Assembly (NCBI GenBank): GCA_910586965.1 | Contig: CAJUMF010000022.1 | Coordinates: 1-61,632 of the forward strand | Source: an uncultured Dorea sp. | GTDB taxonomy: Bacteria > Bacillota > Clostridia > Lachnospirales > Lachnospiraceae | DNA: 61,632 nt | Direction: 5' to 3' | Shown: one piece after another, positions 1 to 8,888 of the stretch | Layout: each line of letters opens with the position of its first letter | Numbering within the stretch: position 1 is the first letter of the stretch | Notes under the pieces: model-generated | What the model was told of the DNA's origin: nothing | The model's input: the letters and a program-made list of their open reading frames with translations, nothing else | Database searches by the model: none | Position numbers and translations under genes: made by a program

Positions 1-305
1 GACTTGGCAAACCAGTAATATTTAACTATTTATCAATGATACAGCACACTAGTATAATACACTTTACTTTTTATATGCAACCCAAAATTTAAGGCACTAT
101 AGCCTTTGCCCAGGATATAGTGCCTAGCTTTAAATAGCAAATATTCTTCATTATTTCAGCGTAATTACTCTTATTACCTCACTCAGTATTTTCACCGTCT
201 AACAAGTTCACTCATAAACTCATCTATTATACTAAATATCAAAAATTTCTCATATACCTATGCATATTAGATAAATGTCTATTTAGAAAGCCAGACATTC
301 AACAC
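1..305. other. AT-rich intergenic region at window edge
   Basis: No convincing gene is seen here. The stretch is AT-rich and carries one clear inverted repeat (annotated separately at 92-125) downstream of the oxidoreductase gene that ends at 306. The rest has no ribosome binding site followed by an open frame of useful length. Confidence 0.6.
92..125 (-). terminator. hairpin downstream of Gfo/Idh gene
   Basis: Perfect 10-bp arms (AGGCACTATA at 92-101 and its complement at 116-125) enclose a 14-nt loop. Read on the minus strand, the stem is followed by TTAAATTTT, a poor U-tract. It lies about 180 nt past the stop of the minus-strand oxidoreductase gene. It could be the operon terminator or an unrelated inverted repeat. 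Confidence 0.4.
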
Positions 306-1307
306 CTATTTCCCTGCCGCCTGAAACGCCCTGTCCAGAATCCGTGCATTTAACAACGTCTCTTCCTTCGACACATAGGGTTTCTCCCCCTCCAGGATAC
401 ACCGCCCGAACTGCTCAATCTCCAGCATGTAATTATCCGGACACATCACCGTATACTCCGTCTTCTTCTCGTCAAGAACTTCCACATTATCTACACGTCC
501 ATCCGTTGTCAACGTAAACTTGCACACATTCCGGCAGTTAAAATTGCACGGCACTTCAATCCGCCCTTTCTCTCCCACGACCGCATAATACCCTCTCGCA
601 TAAGAATTCAGGGAAGAATAGCTTGCCGCCTGTGTTCCGTCCTCGTATTTCAGAAGAGCCGTATTGCTTACATCCACGCCGTACTCTCCATCCATCTCCG
701 CAAATGCTTTCACACTCACCGGTTCTTTCCCGTCCATCAGATAGCTGATGGTGCTGATATTGTAACAAGCCATATCATAGAACGCGCCGCCGCCAAGTTC
801 CTTATTCATACGGATATTTCCCATGTCCGTGAGCAAATCTGTAAGGTGGGATTCCAGATACTTCAACTTCCCCACAGCTCCCGCACCAATCAGTTCTTTC
901 ACCTTCTGCACAAGGGGCGCATGGCGGAATGCAAACGCCTCCATCAAAAGCACATGGTTCTCCTCGCACACCGCGAACATCTCCTTCGCCTGCTCCTCAT
1001 TCAGAGCCAGCGGTTTCTCGCACAGGATATGCTTGCCCGCCTTCGCAGCCTTCTCCACCCACTGAAGATGCATGGAATTGGGAAGAGGAATATAAACTGC
1101 CTCCACATTCTCATCCGCCAAAAGCTCCTCATAACTCCCGTAAGCTATCTCAACCCCAAACATCTCCTTAAACTCCTCCGCCTTAGAAAGCCCCCGGCTA
1201 GCCACCGCATAAAGCTCCCCGTTCACACTTTTAAGAAGACCCGGAACCGTCCGCACCCTGGCAATCTGAGCACACCCCAAAATCCCCCATCGAACCTTCC
1301 TGTCCAT
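306..1307 (-). CDS. Gfo/Idh/MocA-family NAD(P)-dependent oxidoreductase
   Basis: This cytoplasmic sugar or cyclitol dehydrogenase-like protein has about 333 residues, normal for the family. The N-terminus has the Rossmann motif WGILGCAQIA. The family motif EKPLA (in HILCEKPLALNEEQA) follows near residue 95, and then the C-terminal beta-sheet substrate domain. The start at 1307 is chosen because an AAAGGGG ribosome binding site lies 9 nt upstream; longer starts have no proper spacing. It is the last gene of the leftward sugar locus, separated from the kinase gene by a ~200-bp palindromic repeat, so co-transcription is possible but unproven. The substrate cannot be read from the sequence. The family call is firm; a role in the neighbouring pathway is inference. 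Confidence 0.88.
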   Translation of the reverse strand: MDRKVRWGILGCAQIARVRTVPGLLKSVNGELYAVASRGLSKAEEFKEMFGVEIAYGSYEELLADENVEAVYIPLPNSMHLQWVEKAAKAGKHILCEKPLALNEEQAKEMFAVCEENHVLLMEAFAFRHAPLVQKVKELIGAGAVGKLKYLESHLTDLLTDMGNIRMNKELGGGAFYDMACYNISTISYLMDGKEPVSVKAFAEMDGEYGVDVSNTALLKYEDGTQAASYSSLNSYARGYYAVVGEKGRIEVPCNFNCRNVCKFTLTTDGRVDNVEVLDEKKTEYTVMCPDNYMLEIEQFGRCILEGEKPYVSKEETLLNARILDRAFQAAGK

Positions 1308-1501
1308 ATCATCCATCCCCTTTCTTACATCCATCAATTCTAATCATCCATTACAAAACATACAATCTCACGCATAAAAAACCGCAAAACCCCGACATCC
1401 GCAAAACCATCCAAAAACTGCGCTAACACATCGCCAATGCTCAGGCAGCCCCGAGCCGGCGTTCGGCATCCGCCATCCGCCATACAGATGTAAATTGTTC
1501 C

Positions 1502-1700
1502 AGACATACAGGCAGTCCGAAACTGCCCTTCCTCTAAGCAAACGTTTAAAGGGCGCTTTTTGCGGAAACGAAATCCACTGCTTACCAAGGTTTAGGAACG
1601 AAGGCTTTCCTGAGTTCCTTTAGCCGCGGTTAGCAGTTAGTTCGTTGGAGCTTTGCCCTGTTTGCGTGAGAAAGGACTGTTTTGGACTGCCGTCCTGTCT
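1502..1700. repeat. ~200-bp imperfect palindromic element
   Basis: The left half (1502-1591) is complementary to the right half (about 1618-1700) over roughly 85 nt with scattered mismatches and small gaps. The outer arms begin GACA...GGCAGTCC on both strands. The element fills the gap between the DhaK-DhaL gene and the oxidoreductase gene. It is a different family from the three related repeats at 4966, 12957 and 14751. The remaining gap sequence (1308-1501) shows nothing else recognisable. It could be a non-autonomous transposon relic or a large structured intergenic repeat. Confidence 0.6.
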
Positions 1701-1708
1701 ACAGCAAA

Positions 1709-3454
1709 TTACATCGCACCTTCTACAAACTCCCGCATCCCCTGTATGATCAGATACACTGAGGTCGCCCCCGCATCCTGATGCCCAATCGCTCTTTCCA
1801 TAAGGGATTTCGCCCGTCCGAATTTCGCTACATATTTCTTCGTATTCTCAACGCCTTCTCTTGCCGCCTCTTCCGCAGCCTTTAGCATCTCCAAAAGCCC
1901 TTTATCCTGGTTCGCCTCCAGAGCCTCCACTGCCGGAGCCAGCGCGTCAACCATAGTCTTATCGCCCACTTCTGCCTTTCCGCGCTCCTGGATGGCCGAC
2001 AGGCTTTTTCTCTCCATCGCTGCCAAATCTGCCGCACCAAGCGTCTCTTTTGCATCCATTCCCTTTGCTCCTGCAAGGTACAGGCTCCCGAAGATGACGC
2101 CGGACGCGCCGCCCATGGACATGAGCATCGCCTGGCCTGCCGTCTCAAACAGCTTGTAGGCATTTGTTTCGCCCTGCATCTTCATGAGTTTCTTCTTTGC
2201 CTTCTGCATCCCGCCGGCCATGCCGATGCCGTGGTCGCCGTCTCCGATTACGCTGTCTACTTCCGTAAGGTACGGTTTCTTCCCGATAATCTTATCCGCA
2301 ATGTAGATAAGCATATTCCTCGCATCCTCGGCGTTAAGTTCCGTAAGCTCGCCGTCTTTGCTCCTTACGATTTCCGCCTCTTCCACGTCATTTTCGTCAA
2401 ATTCCGGCTCTTCTTCTTCTACCGCATCCTCGGCCTGATAGGTTGCTCCCGTAAGCTCGCCCTTGGCGTAATACGGAGAATAGCAGGGCGCGTCCAGATA
2501 TTTTATCAGCTCGTCGTCAAGCTTTAAGATAGTGATGGAAAATCCTCCCATCTCCATGCAGGTGCAGTAAGTCTTAATCTCCGCGTCATGGATGATAAGC
2601 CCGTCCTTCGCAAAACGCTTATGAAGGTCATAGTAGACGATATTTAACTCCAGGAGCGGCGTGGAGCCGAGGCCGTTTACAAGCACCGCCAGCTTATCCC
2701 CCTCCTTGAATCCCATCTCCGCCTTAATCTCCCGGTACATCCTCTCAACCATGTCGTCCGCGGGCATCATCTTTGTCCGCTCGATTCCCGGCTCGCCGTG
2801 AAGGCCCATGCCGAACTCCATCTCATCATCCGCAAGCTCAAAGGTGGGCTTGTCATTGCCCGGCAGCGTTCCCGGTGATGTGGCAAGGCCGATGGTATTA
2901 ATGTTATCCCTTGCCTTCTCGGCAATCCTTACTACCTCGTCAAAGGGGAGCCCGGCGTCACATGCCGCACCCGCTACCTTAATGACAAATACATCCCCGG
3001 CGATTCCCCGGCGGTCATAATACCGTTCCTTCGGGGCAGACGCGAAATCATCCCACACCCGCACATGGGCGGTCTTGATGCCGTCCGCCTGGCACAGCTC
3101 CTCCGCCATGTCGAAGTTTAAGTTATCCCCGGCATAGCACCCGTAGATGAAAAGTACGCCCTTCCCTTGGTCAACTGCCTTCGCCGTCTCATAAATAAGC
3201 TCCGGGTTGGGCGACGCGCAGATATTTCCGCAGGCAACCGCATCCGCAAGCCCCGCCCCACAGTAGCCGGAGAACAGCGGTTCGTGTCCGCTGCCGCCGC
3301 CGATTACAAGGGCGACTTTGTCTTTCCTGCTTGCCCGGTACTTGAATGCATTGTACTCGCCTATCTTTTTATAATATTTCTTATATGCAGAGAGATAACC
3401 CGCAAGCATCTCCTCTACTACATTTGATACGTCAGCGTTCAATATTTTCTTCAT
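1709..3454 (-). CDS. DhaK-DhaL fusion kinase (dihydroxyacetone/ketotetrose kinase family)
   Basis: This is a 581-residue ATP-dependent ketose kinase. Residues ~1-330 form the DhaK domain, including GGGSGHEPL and a GLHGEPG segment whose His is the family's covalent substrate-binding residue. Residues ~370-580 form the DhaL ATP-binding domain with the Mg-binding GDGDHG motif. An acidic EEEEPEFDEND linker joins them. A fused KL protein without a PTS-type DhaM partner indicates ATP rather than PEP as phosphate donor. The family includes kinases for dihydroxyacetone, erythrulose and apulose. With SIS-isomerase and TIM-barrel genes 14 and 13 nt apart upstream, a tetrulose or similar ketose is more likely than dihydroxyacetone, but this is inference. 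The start has a strong GGAGGC ribosome binding site. Confidence 0.9.
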   Translation of the reverse strand: MKKILNADVSNVVEEMLAGYLSAYKKYYKKIGEYNAFKYRASRKDKVALVIGGGSGHEPLFSGYCGAGLADAVACGNICASPNPELIYETAKAVDQGKGVLFIYGCYAGDNLNFDMAEELCQADGIKTAHVRVWDDFASAPKERYYDRRGIAGDVFVIKVAGAACDAGLPFDEVVRIAEKARDNINTIGLATSPGTLPGNDKPTFELADDEMEFGMGLHGEPGIERTKMMPADDMVERMYREIKAEMGFKEGDKLAVLVNGLGSTPLLELNIVYYDLHKRFAKDGLIIHDAEIKTYCTCMEMGGFSITILKLDDELIKYLDAPCYSPYYAKGELTGATYQAEDAVEEEEPEFDENDVEEAEIVRSKDGELTELNAEDARNMLIYIADKIIGKKPYLTEVDSVIGDGDHGIGMAGGMQKAKKKLMKMQGETNAYKLFETAGQAMLMSMGGASGVIFGSLYLAGAKGMDAKETLGAADLAAMERKSLSAIQERGKAEVGDKTMVDALAPAVEALEANQDKGLLEMLKAAEEAAREGVENTKKYVAKFGRAKSLMERAIGHQDAGATSVYLIIQGMREFVEGAM

Positions 3455-3468
3455 TGCAAATAGCCTCC

Positions 3469-4032
3469 TTACTCCACGTTTCTGTGTCTCTTTGACATTT
3501 TCTCAAAGCTTAAGCCCGGTGTCTCTTCAACCAGTGTCATGACGATCATGTCAAAAGTAATCAGAAGGCACTGTTCAAACAGATTCCCCATCGGCTGGAA
3601 AGAGGGAACCACATCATCCATTCCCCGGTAAACCGCCGCCGGAAGGAAAAATACTTTGTCCGCCACATTTTTCGCCGTATTTCCGCTTGGGGAGCCGGTC
3701 ACCACGTAAATCATGCCGCCCGCCTCTTTCGCCCGCTCGCAGATGTAGTTGATGTGGCCGATGCCGCCGTCTCCCAGCGTCGCAATCAATAAATCCCCCT
3801 CACCGATGGACGGGGTGGTGTCATCCCAGATCCAGTGGATTTCCTTGCCCATGTGCATAAGCCGCATGGCAAATGCCCTGGTAGCCATCCCCTCTCTGCC
3901 GACGCCGATAAGGAAAATCCGCTCATGCGCTTTGATTTCCTCGATAAACTCCCGCATCCCCTCCTGGTCTAACCGCTCATAAACCTTCCGGTGCTCGTCC
4001 AGGATTTTCTCATACATCTCTTTATATTCCAT
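3469..4032 (-). CDS. SIS-domain sugar-phosphate isomerase (hexuloisomerase-like)
   Basis: This 187-residue single-SIS protein resembles 6-phospho-3-hexuloisomerase: an N-terminal helix, then FLIGVGREGMATRAFAMRL, the phospho-sugar-binding start of the SIS fold, and a VVTGSPSGNTAK segment later. Its length matches that family. It sits 13-14 nt from genes on both sides in one transcription unit with the DhaK-DhaL kinase and a TIM-barrel isomerase. It probably interconverts or isomerises the phosphorylated intermediate. No hexulose-6-phosphate synthase is nearby, so a formaldehyde-fixing role is unlikely. The exact substrate is unknown. Confidence 0.82.
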   Translation of the reverse strand: MEYKEMYEKILDEHRKVYERLDQEGMREFIEEIKAHERIFLIGVGREGMATRAFAMRLMHMGKEIHWIWDDTTPSIGEGDLLIATLGDGGIGHINYICERAKEAGGMIYVVTGSPSGNTAKNVADKVFFLPAAVYRGMDDVVPSFQPMGNLFEQCLLITFDMIVMTLVEETPGLSFEKMSKRHRNVE

Positions 4033-4045
4033 GCAAAACCGCCCC

Positions 4046-4930
4046 CTAATCCAGTTCTCTATGAAGATAATCCATAGTCTTCTTCATGTAATCGTACACC
4101 GCGTCGTCGTCATCCTCAAAGATGGTAACGACTTCTAAGTACTGCACGATATCCTCAAGCCCTGCATTTTTCGTGGCGCGCTTAATAAGCTCCGGCGTCA
4201 CGATGCCTTCCTTGGTGAAATCCCAGTGCCTGTCCCACTTCCCATCCGTCTGCTGGAGATGGATGGAACCGATGTAGGGCGCGCACTCGTTAAACCAAAG
4301 CTCAATGTCCGCCTCCTCCTTAAGGAGCGGCTGAAACAGCGCATGACCCCAGTCCACCAAAAGCTTGATGGGAATGTCCGTGCCTTCCAAATCTTTCATC
4401 ATCTTTTTGCACACCGCCGGACTGTGCGGGAATTCCGTAATAAGAGGCGTCGCCTCGATATGTATTTCCTCAAGCCCTTTTTCTTTCCCGTAAGACGCGA
4501 GCTTTCTTAAGTATTCAAGCATCTCCCGGTAAAGCTCTTCCCTCTTTGCAGCATCCCTTGCATCGTCGTAGTTCATGCCTCCTACCGGAGAGCCAAGCAC
4601 CTTCGCGCCCATAAGCACTGTCATATCAACGGCCCTCTTAAAGAAGAGAAACGCCGCCTCCCTCTGCTCCTTTGCAGGAGCCAGGAAATGTGCGAAAGAG
4701 TAAGATGCAAGACCGCCGAAAGTAGCGTCTATCTCTACGCCCTCCTTTTCAAATGCCTCTTTATAATCGGCAACCATCACGTCTCTTAAGTTTTCCGGCC
4801 ACCATGGGTCAATTAAATCCCAAGTGAACTGCACATGCTCCACGCCGAAATCATGTTTGCACATCGCCGCAAGCTGTGCCGGTTTCATCCAGCGTTTCAC
4901 CGCAAAAGAAAGGTTCAATCCCAATACCAT
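4046..4930 (-). CDS. TIM-barrel sugar isomerase/epimerase (AP-endonuclease-2 fold)
   Basis: The protein has 294 residues and the xylose-isomerase-like TIM-barrel layout. Metal-binding positions expected for this family are visible as EATPLI near residue 158, LVDWGHALF near 190 (Asp and His), IHLQQTDGKWDRHWDF near 225, and YLEVV near the C-terminus. The start has a strong AGGAGG ribosome binding site. It is the first of three tightly packed catabolic genes, and a 205-bp palindromic repeat separates it from the transporter permease upstream. Enzymes of this fold isomerise or epimerise free or phosphorylated ketoses, including those of tetritol and apiose pathways. The substrate is not determinable here. 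Confidence 0.82.
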   Translation of the reverse strand: MVLGLNLSFAVKRWMKPAQLAAMCKHDFGVEHVQFTWDLIDPWWPENLRDVMVADYKEAFEKEGVEIDATFGGLASYSFAHFLAPAKEQREAAFLFFKRAVDMTVLMGAKVLGSPVGGMNYDDARDAAKREELYREMLEYLRKLASYGKEKGLEEIHIEATPLITEFPHSPAVCKKMMKDLEGTDIPIKLLVDWGHALFQPLLKEEADIELWFNECAPYIGSIHLQQTDGKWDRHWDFTKEGIVTPELIKRATKNAGLEDIVQYLEVVTIFEDDDDAVYDYMKKTMDYLHRELD

Positions 4931-4965
4931 AAGTCATCCTCCTTTATCTTTACATTTAACGAACA

Positions 4966-5171
4966 GGTAATTGCAAAATTCAAGTGTTAACCGAGGTCAT
5001 TGTGCAGCTTTTATATTCCAACACAGACACGCTCCCGCTCCAAGTTTACCGTAGCGGTACATAAGCTGCCAAAATACGGCAGCTAAGTACCGACGGTAAA
5101 CTAAGGTCTGCTTATGCAATATAAAAGCTGCACAATTCGGCACTGGCAAACTTGAGTTTCGCAATTTCCTG
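4966..5171. repeat. palindromic intergenic repeat, copy A
   Basis: This ~205-bp element can fold end to end. The outer arms (4966-5019 and 5116-5171) are near-complementary and begin AGGTAATTGC / CAGGAAATTGC. The inner arms (5042-5102) include AGCTGCC/GGCAGCT around a 7-nt centre. It shares most of its sequence with 12957-13162 (inverted orientation) and 14751-15118. It lies inside a single-strand gene run between the permease and TIM-barrel genes, so it could attenuate or process the transcript. It has no open frame and no transposase. Confidence 0.85.
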
Positions 5172-5175
5172 ATAT

Positions 5176-6177
5176 CTAACTAAGCTTTATCTTCCTTTGC
5201 TTTCTCTCCCGCATGATCTCGGAGATGGAGCTGAAGGAAATCGCGATTACAACTACCACGCCGGATACTGCCGACTGCCAGTATACATTTACGCCGAACA
5301 GCACGATCATGTTCTGGATGATGCTGATAATCGCTGCGCCGATCAGCGCCCCTGCCGGATTTCCGATTCCTCCTGTAAGGGATACGCCGCCGATTACGGA
5401 GGATGCGATGGAGTTCATGGGCCAGTTCTCACCGACTGCCGTCTGGGCGGAGCCAAGCCTTGCCACATATAAAAGTCCTGCCAGGGAAGAAATCAGCCCT
5501 ACTAAGGAATAAATCATAATACGAATCTTATTTACCTTGATTCCGAGAATCTTTGCCGCCTCGCGGCTGTTCCCGATAGCGTAGATATAACGTCCTGTCT
5601 TTGTCTTCTTCACCATGAAGAGCACCAGTATCAGCACGATGATGCAGAAGATAAACGGTGTCGGAATCACTCCTACGTTGCCTTTTCCGAGGAAATAGAT
5701 ATCCTCCGGAACGCCGGTGATTGCCTTACCTTTTGTAAGCACCAGGTTAATGCCCCCGTATACGCCCTGCATACCGATGGTCGCAACCATGGAATTAAGG
5801 CGCAGCTGGGTGATGATAAGGCCGTTGATGCAGCCGAAGAGCAGTCCTAACGCCAGTCCGATCAGCACGGAAAGCCACGGATTCCATCCTTTATTGACCA
5901 TCATGATACCGGAGAGGATGCCGCACAGGGAGGCAATCTTTCCCACGGACAGGTCAAGCTCCCCGATCAGGAGCAAAAGCGACTGGGCGATACCGATCAT
6001 GCCGATAAAAGCAAGGTCGCGGATCAACGCCTGCAAGTTATATATATCGAGAAAGTAGGGGGACGCCACGCTGGCAATGATGATCATCAGCACAAGCACC
6101 GCCCCGATTGCGGTCATATTACTTTTTTTCAATGCATTGACCACTGCATTGTTTGCTTTTACATTATCTTTACCCAT
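5176..6177 (-). CDS. sugar ABC transporter permease (RbsC-like)
   Basis: This integral membrane permease has about 333 residues and 8-10 hydrophobic segments. It carries the family's cytoplasmic GNSREAAKILGIKV stretch, which contacts the ATPase, and a GGVSLTGGIGNPAGALIGA loop. The start is placed at 6177 (ATG) because GAGGAG lies 9 nt upstream; a TTG at 6186 abuts the ribosome binding site. It follows the ATPase gene by about 20 nt. With the genes at 6197-7678 and 7771-8775 it makes a complete ribose-type importer for a monosaccharide or polyol. Confidence 0.93.
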   Translation of the reverse strand: MGKDNVKANNAVVNALKKSNMTAIGAVLVLMIIIASVASPYFLDIYNLQALIRDLAFIGMIGIAQSLLLLIGELDLSVGKIASLCGILSGIMMVNKGWNPWLSVLIGLALGLLFGCINGLIITQLRLNSMVATIGMQGVYGGINLVLTKGKAITGVPEDIYFLGKGNVGVIPTPFIFCIIVLILVLFMVKKTKTGRYIYAIGNSREAAKILGIKVNKIRIMIYSLVGLISSLAGLLYVARLGSAQTAVGENWPMNSIASSVIGGVSLTGGIGNPAGALIGAAIISIIQNMIVLFGVNVYWQSAVSGVVVVIAISFSSISEIMRERKQRKIKLS

Positions 6178-6196
6178 AACAAACAACTCCTCTTTT

Positions 6197-7678
6197 CTAT
6201 GAATTCACACCGATAATTGCACTGAGAAGTGTGTCTTTATCTGCCGCCGCGTCATACTCCCCGGCCTGTCTTCCTTCGTACAATGCAATGATTCTGTTGG
6301 AACACTTCTTCACCTCGTCCATCTCTGAGGAAATCAGGATAATGCCGATACCCTTCTCCTCCGCCAGCTCCTTCATGAGCCGGTAGATTTCCGCCTTAGT
6401 CCCTACGTCGATACCCTTTGTAGGCTCGTCGAACACAAGCACCTTCGGACTGCACTTCATGGCGCGCCCGATGATGACCTTCTGCTGGTTTCCGCCGCTT
6501 AAGAACTGAATCGCCTTGTCCGCGTCCGGCGTCTTCACATCATATGTATCAATCACGTCCTGGGCAAGCTCGTCTTCTTTCCTGCGGGAAATGCTGATGC
6601 CGCTCTTTAATGTGTCAAGAGTGGAGACAGAGATATTTTCCCGGATGGACAATACCGGGAGGATGCCCTGTTTCTTTCGCTCCTCAGGCAGATAGATGAA
6701 CCCGTGGTTTACGGAATAGTTGGTGTCTCCAAGTTTCCAGTCCTCCCCGTCAAGCTTTACCGTGCCGGAGTACACCGGAAGATAACCGAAGATTGCCTGC
6801 ATCAGCTCGCTGCGCCCCGCTCCTACCAGGCCGGAAAATCCTAAGATTTCCCCTTTTTTCAGCGTGAAACTGATGTCGGTGAATTTCTCCCCCGTCAGGT
6901 TATTCACTTCCAAAAGCACCTGGTCCGTCACCTTGTCCGAACAGTACACCTGATCCTGGTCAAGCTCTTTTCCTGTCATCTGCCGGATGACCCAGGGGAT
7001 ATCCACGTTGCTTATCACATCCCCCGCCACTTTCTTTCCGTTCCGGAAGACCGTAATCACATCGCCCAGGGAAAAGATTTCCTCCAGCTTGTGGGAGATA
7101 AAGATAATCGCCTTGTTTTCCTTTTTTATATCCTTTACAATGTCAAATAAGATTTCCGTGTCGCTTGTCGTAAGGCTCGTCGTCGGCTCATCCAGCATAA
7201 GCACTTCATAATCCTCATGCACACAGGCTCTCGCAATCTGAAGGAGCTGCTGGGAAGATACCGATATATCTTTTACGAGTGCGTCCGGCGCCACCGGAAT
7301 CCTGAATTTTTCAAGAACCGGCATCGCTTTCTTCTCAAGTTCTTTCTGATTTACAATCCCTTTAATCCCCGACTTCTCATAGGGAAGGAACAGATTTTCC
7401 GCTACGGACATATAGCCGAAGAGGTCAATCTCCTGGGGCACATAGGCAATCTTGTCAAACAGCGCCTTGTTCTTTATAGCATCCTCTCCGCCAATCAGCA
7501 CCTCTCCCTCTTCCGGGTCATAGACACCTGTCAGGCATTTGATCAGCGTACTCTTCCCTGCCCCGTTCTCACCGATGACACAGTGGATTTCCCCGGGTTC
7601 AAAGGCTACATCTACCGAGTCAAGTGCCACTACGCCCGGGAACAATTTTGTAATATTATGCGCCTCTAATACTTTCAT
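6197..7678 (-). CDS. sugar ABC transporter ATP-binding protein (RbsA-like, two ABC domains)
   Basis: This 493-residue protein has two fused nucleotide-binding domains. The N-terminal domain has Walker A GENGAGKST, signature VSSQQLLQIARA and Walker B VLMLDEPT. The C-terminal domain has the usual RbsA-type altered Walker A (GLVGAGRSEL), signature LSGGNQQKV and Walker B VLVFDEPT. It energises import through the RbsC-like permease. The start at 7678 places the AAAGGAG site 7 nt away. It is the intact counterpart of the degenerate ATPase at 8889-10307. Confidence 0.95.
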   Translation of the reverse strand: MKVLEAHNITKLFPGVVALDSVDVAFEPGEIHCVIGENGAGKSTLIKCLTGVYDPEEGEVLIGGEDAIKNKALFDKIAYVPQEIDLFGYMSVAENLFLPYEKSGIKGIVNQKELEKKAMPVLEKFRIPVAPDALVKDISVSSQQLLQIARACVHEDYEVLMLDEPTTSLTTSDTEILFDIVKDIKKENKAIIFISHKLEEIFSLGDVITVFRNGKKVAGDVISNVDIPWVIRQMTGKELDQDQVYCSDKVTDQVLLEVNNLTGEKFTDISFTLKKGEILGFSGLVGAGRSELMQAIFGYLPVYSGTVKLDGEDWKLGDTNYSVNHGFIYLPEERKKQGILPVLSIRENISVSTLDTLKSGISISRRKEDELAQDVIDTYDVKTPDADKAIQFLSGGNQQKVIIGRAMKCSPKVLVFDEPTKGIDVGTKAEIYRLMKELAEEKGIGIILISSEMDEVKKCSNRIIALYEGRQAGEYDAAADKDTLLSAIIGVNS

Positions 7679-7770
7679 AGACATGCTCCTTTTAAAAAAG
7701 CAGGGGCGAGCAACTCCTTAACTGGTCACAAGCCCCCGCTTATCATCGTTTTAAAATTTTAGCCTCAAGA

Positions 7771-8775
7771 TTATTTTGCGTCGCCGCCTACAATCTCAAT
7801 CCACTCGTCAATGTTCTCTCCATCGATAACCGCGATACCGGTATCAACCATAGCCGGAATCTCTACGCCGATGTATTTCTGGTACATCATAAGAACTGCC
7901 ATAGAGCCCTGCATCTGAGGAATCGTTGAAGATGTAGCCGTAATCGTGCCGCTCTTGATATAGTCAAGAATCTCAATCAAGTTGTCCATGGATACGAACG
8001 TAACCTGACCTTTCTTTCCTGCCTCTTCAATCGCTGCCGCAACACCGGAACCACATGCGTCGCAGTTAAGGTAACCTTTAAGGTCCGGATTTGCCGCTAA
8101 AACTGCCGCTGCCTGTGACTGAGCCTCCTCAATGTTGTCATTGTCGATACCGCCGTCAACAACTTCAATCTTCGGATATTTCTTCAGTGCGTCTAAGTGA
8201 GCCTGATATCTCTCTGCGTGGTTCGGTGCGGACGGGAATCCCTGCATAACCGCAACTTTTCCTTCCTCGCCGATTTCCTTTGCGAGCCTGTCTGCCGCAA
8301 TCGTTGCCTGCTCTTTGAAGTCGTTGCCGCAGCTTGTAAGACCGCTGCCTTCCGGTGACGGAGCGTCAAAGAGAACTACCGGGATGCCCTGCTCTTCAAT
8401 CTGCTCGATAACTGCCTTGCTGCCGTCATAGTCAACCGGGTCAAGTGCGATACCCGCCGGCTTTGTAGCCGCCGCCTGCTCAAGCACGGAGTTCTGCTCT
8501 GCAACGTCCGCTGCATTCGGAGCGCGGTAGTCAATCTTAACCTCAACGCCGAGCTGCTCTGACAGAGCGTCTGCCTGGAGCTGCGCGCCCTTGTTTACTT
8601 CGTCGAACCATGCATGTACGCACTTCGGAACGATGACAAAGGTCATATCCTTTGCCGCACCGCCTGCGCCGCCTTCTCCTCCTTCAGAGCCGCCGGAACC
8701 GCCGGAGCTGCATCCGACTGCAAGCGTAGCAATCATAGCTGCCGCGAGTAACACTGACAAAATTTTCTTTCTCAT
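7771..8775 (-). CDS. sugar ABC transporter substrate-binding lipoprotein (RbsB-like)
   Basis: The protein has 334 residues. A signal peptide with lipobox LAVGC gives Cys22 as the lipidated residue, followed by a Gly/Ser/Glu linker and a periplasmic-binding-protein type I fold (Peripla_BP_4). ALDPVDYDGSKAVIEQ and the SMDNLIEIL stretch are typical of this fold. It captures the sugar outside the membrane and passes it to the RbsC/RbsA-like proteins encoded next. It has its own promoter at 8821-8849 and an 8-9 nt spaced AGGAGG site, so it can be expressed above the upstream regulatory genes. The ligand is unknown. Confidence 0.93.
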   Translation of the reverse strand: MRKKILSVLLAAAMIATLAVGCSSGGSGGSEGGEGGAGGAAKDMTFVIVPKCVHAWFDEVNKGAQLQADALSEQLGVEVKIDYRAPNAADVAEQNSVLEQAAATKPAGIALDPVDYDGSKAVIEQIEEQGIPVVLFDAPSPEGSGLTSCGNDFKEQATIAADRLAKEIGEEGKVAVMQGFPSAPNHAERYQAHLDALKKYPKIEVVDGGIDNDNIEEAQSQAAAVLAANPDLKGYLNCDACGSGVAAAIEEAGKKGQVTFVSMDNLIEILDYIKSGTITATSSTIPQMQGSMAVLMMYQKYIGVEIPAMVDTGIAVIDGENIDEWIEIVGGDAK

Positions 8776-8811
8776 AGTACATTTCCTCCTTTTTTTCTAT
8801 TATCCGCTTGG

Positions 8812-8849
8812 AATGATTCCATTATACAAAAGGCGCTCCGAAAATCCAA
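8812..8849 (-). promoter_or_regulatory. promoter of the sugar-binding-protein gene, with palindrome at start site
   Basis: On the minus strand a TTGGAT box (8844-8849) is separated by exactly 17 nt from TATAAT (8821-8826). Immediately downstream, at 8812-8822, is the perfect palindrome GGAATGATTCC, overlapping the -10 edge and start region. This suggests an operator, possibly for the neighbouring AraC-type response regulator. The boxes are direct observation; the regulator is inference. Confidence 0.7.
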
Positions 8850-8888
8850 TGCGAAAGAATTTAGAATGGGTGTGAGAATGTTAATATG

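Noticed and set aside
1340..1588. An 82-codon open frame on the minus strand between the kinase and oxidoreductase genes
   Set aside because: It lies largely in the palindromic repeat, has no ribosome binding site, and its composition looks like chance translation.
5176..8775. Possible second transporter because of the extra ATPase at 8889
   Set aside because: Only one permease and one binding protein are present, and the extra ATPase lacks catalytic motifs.
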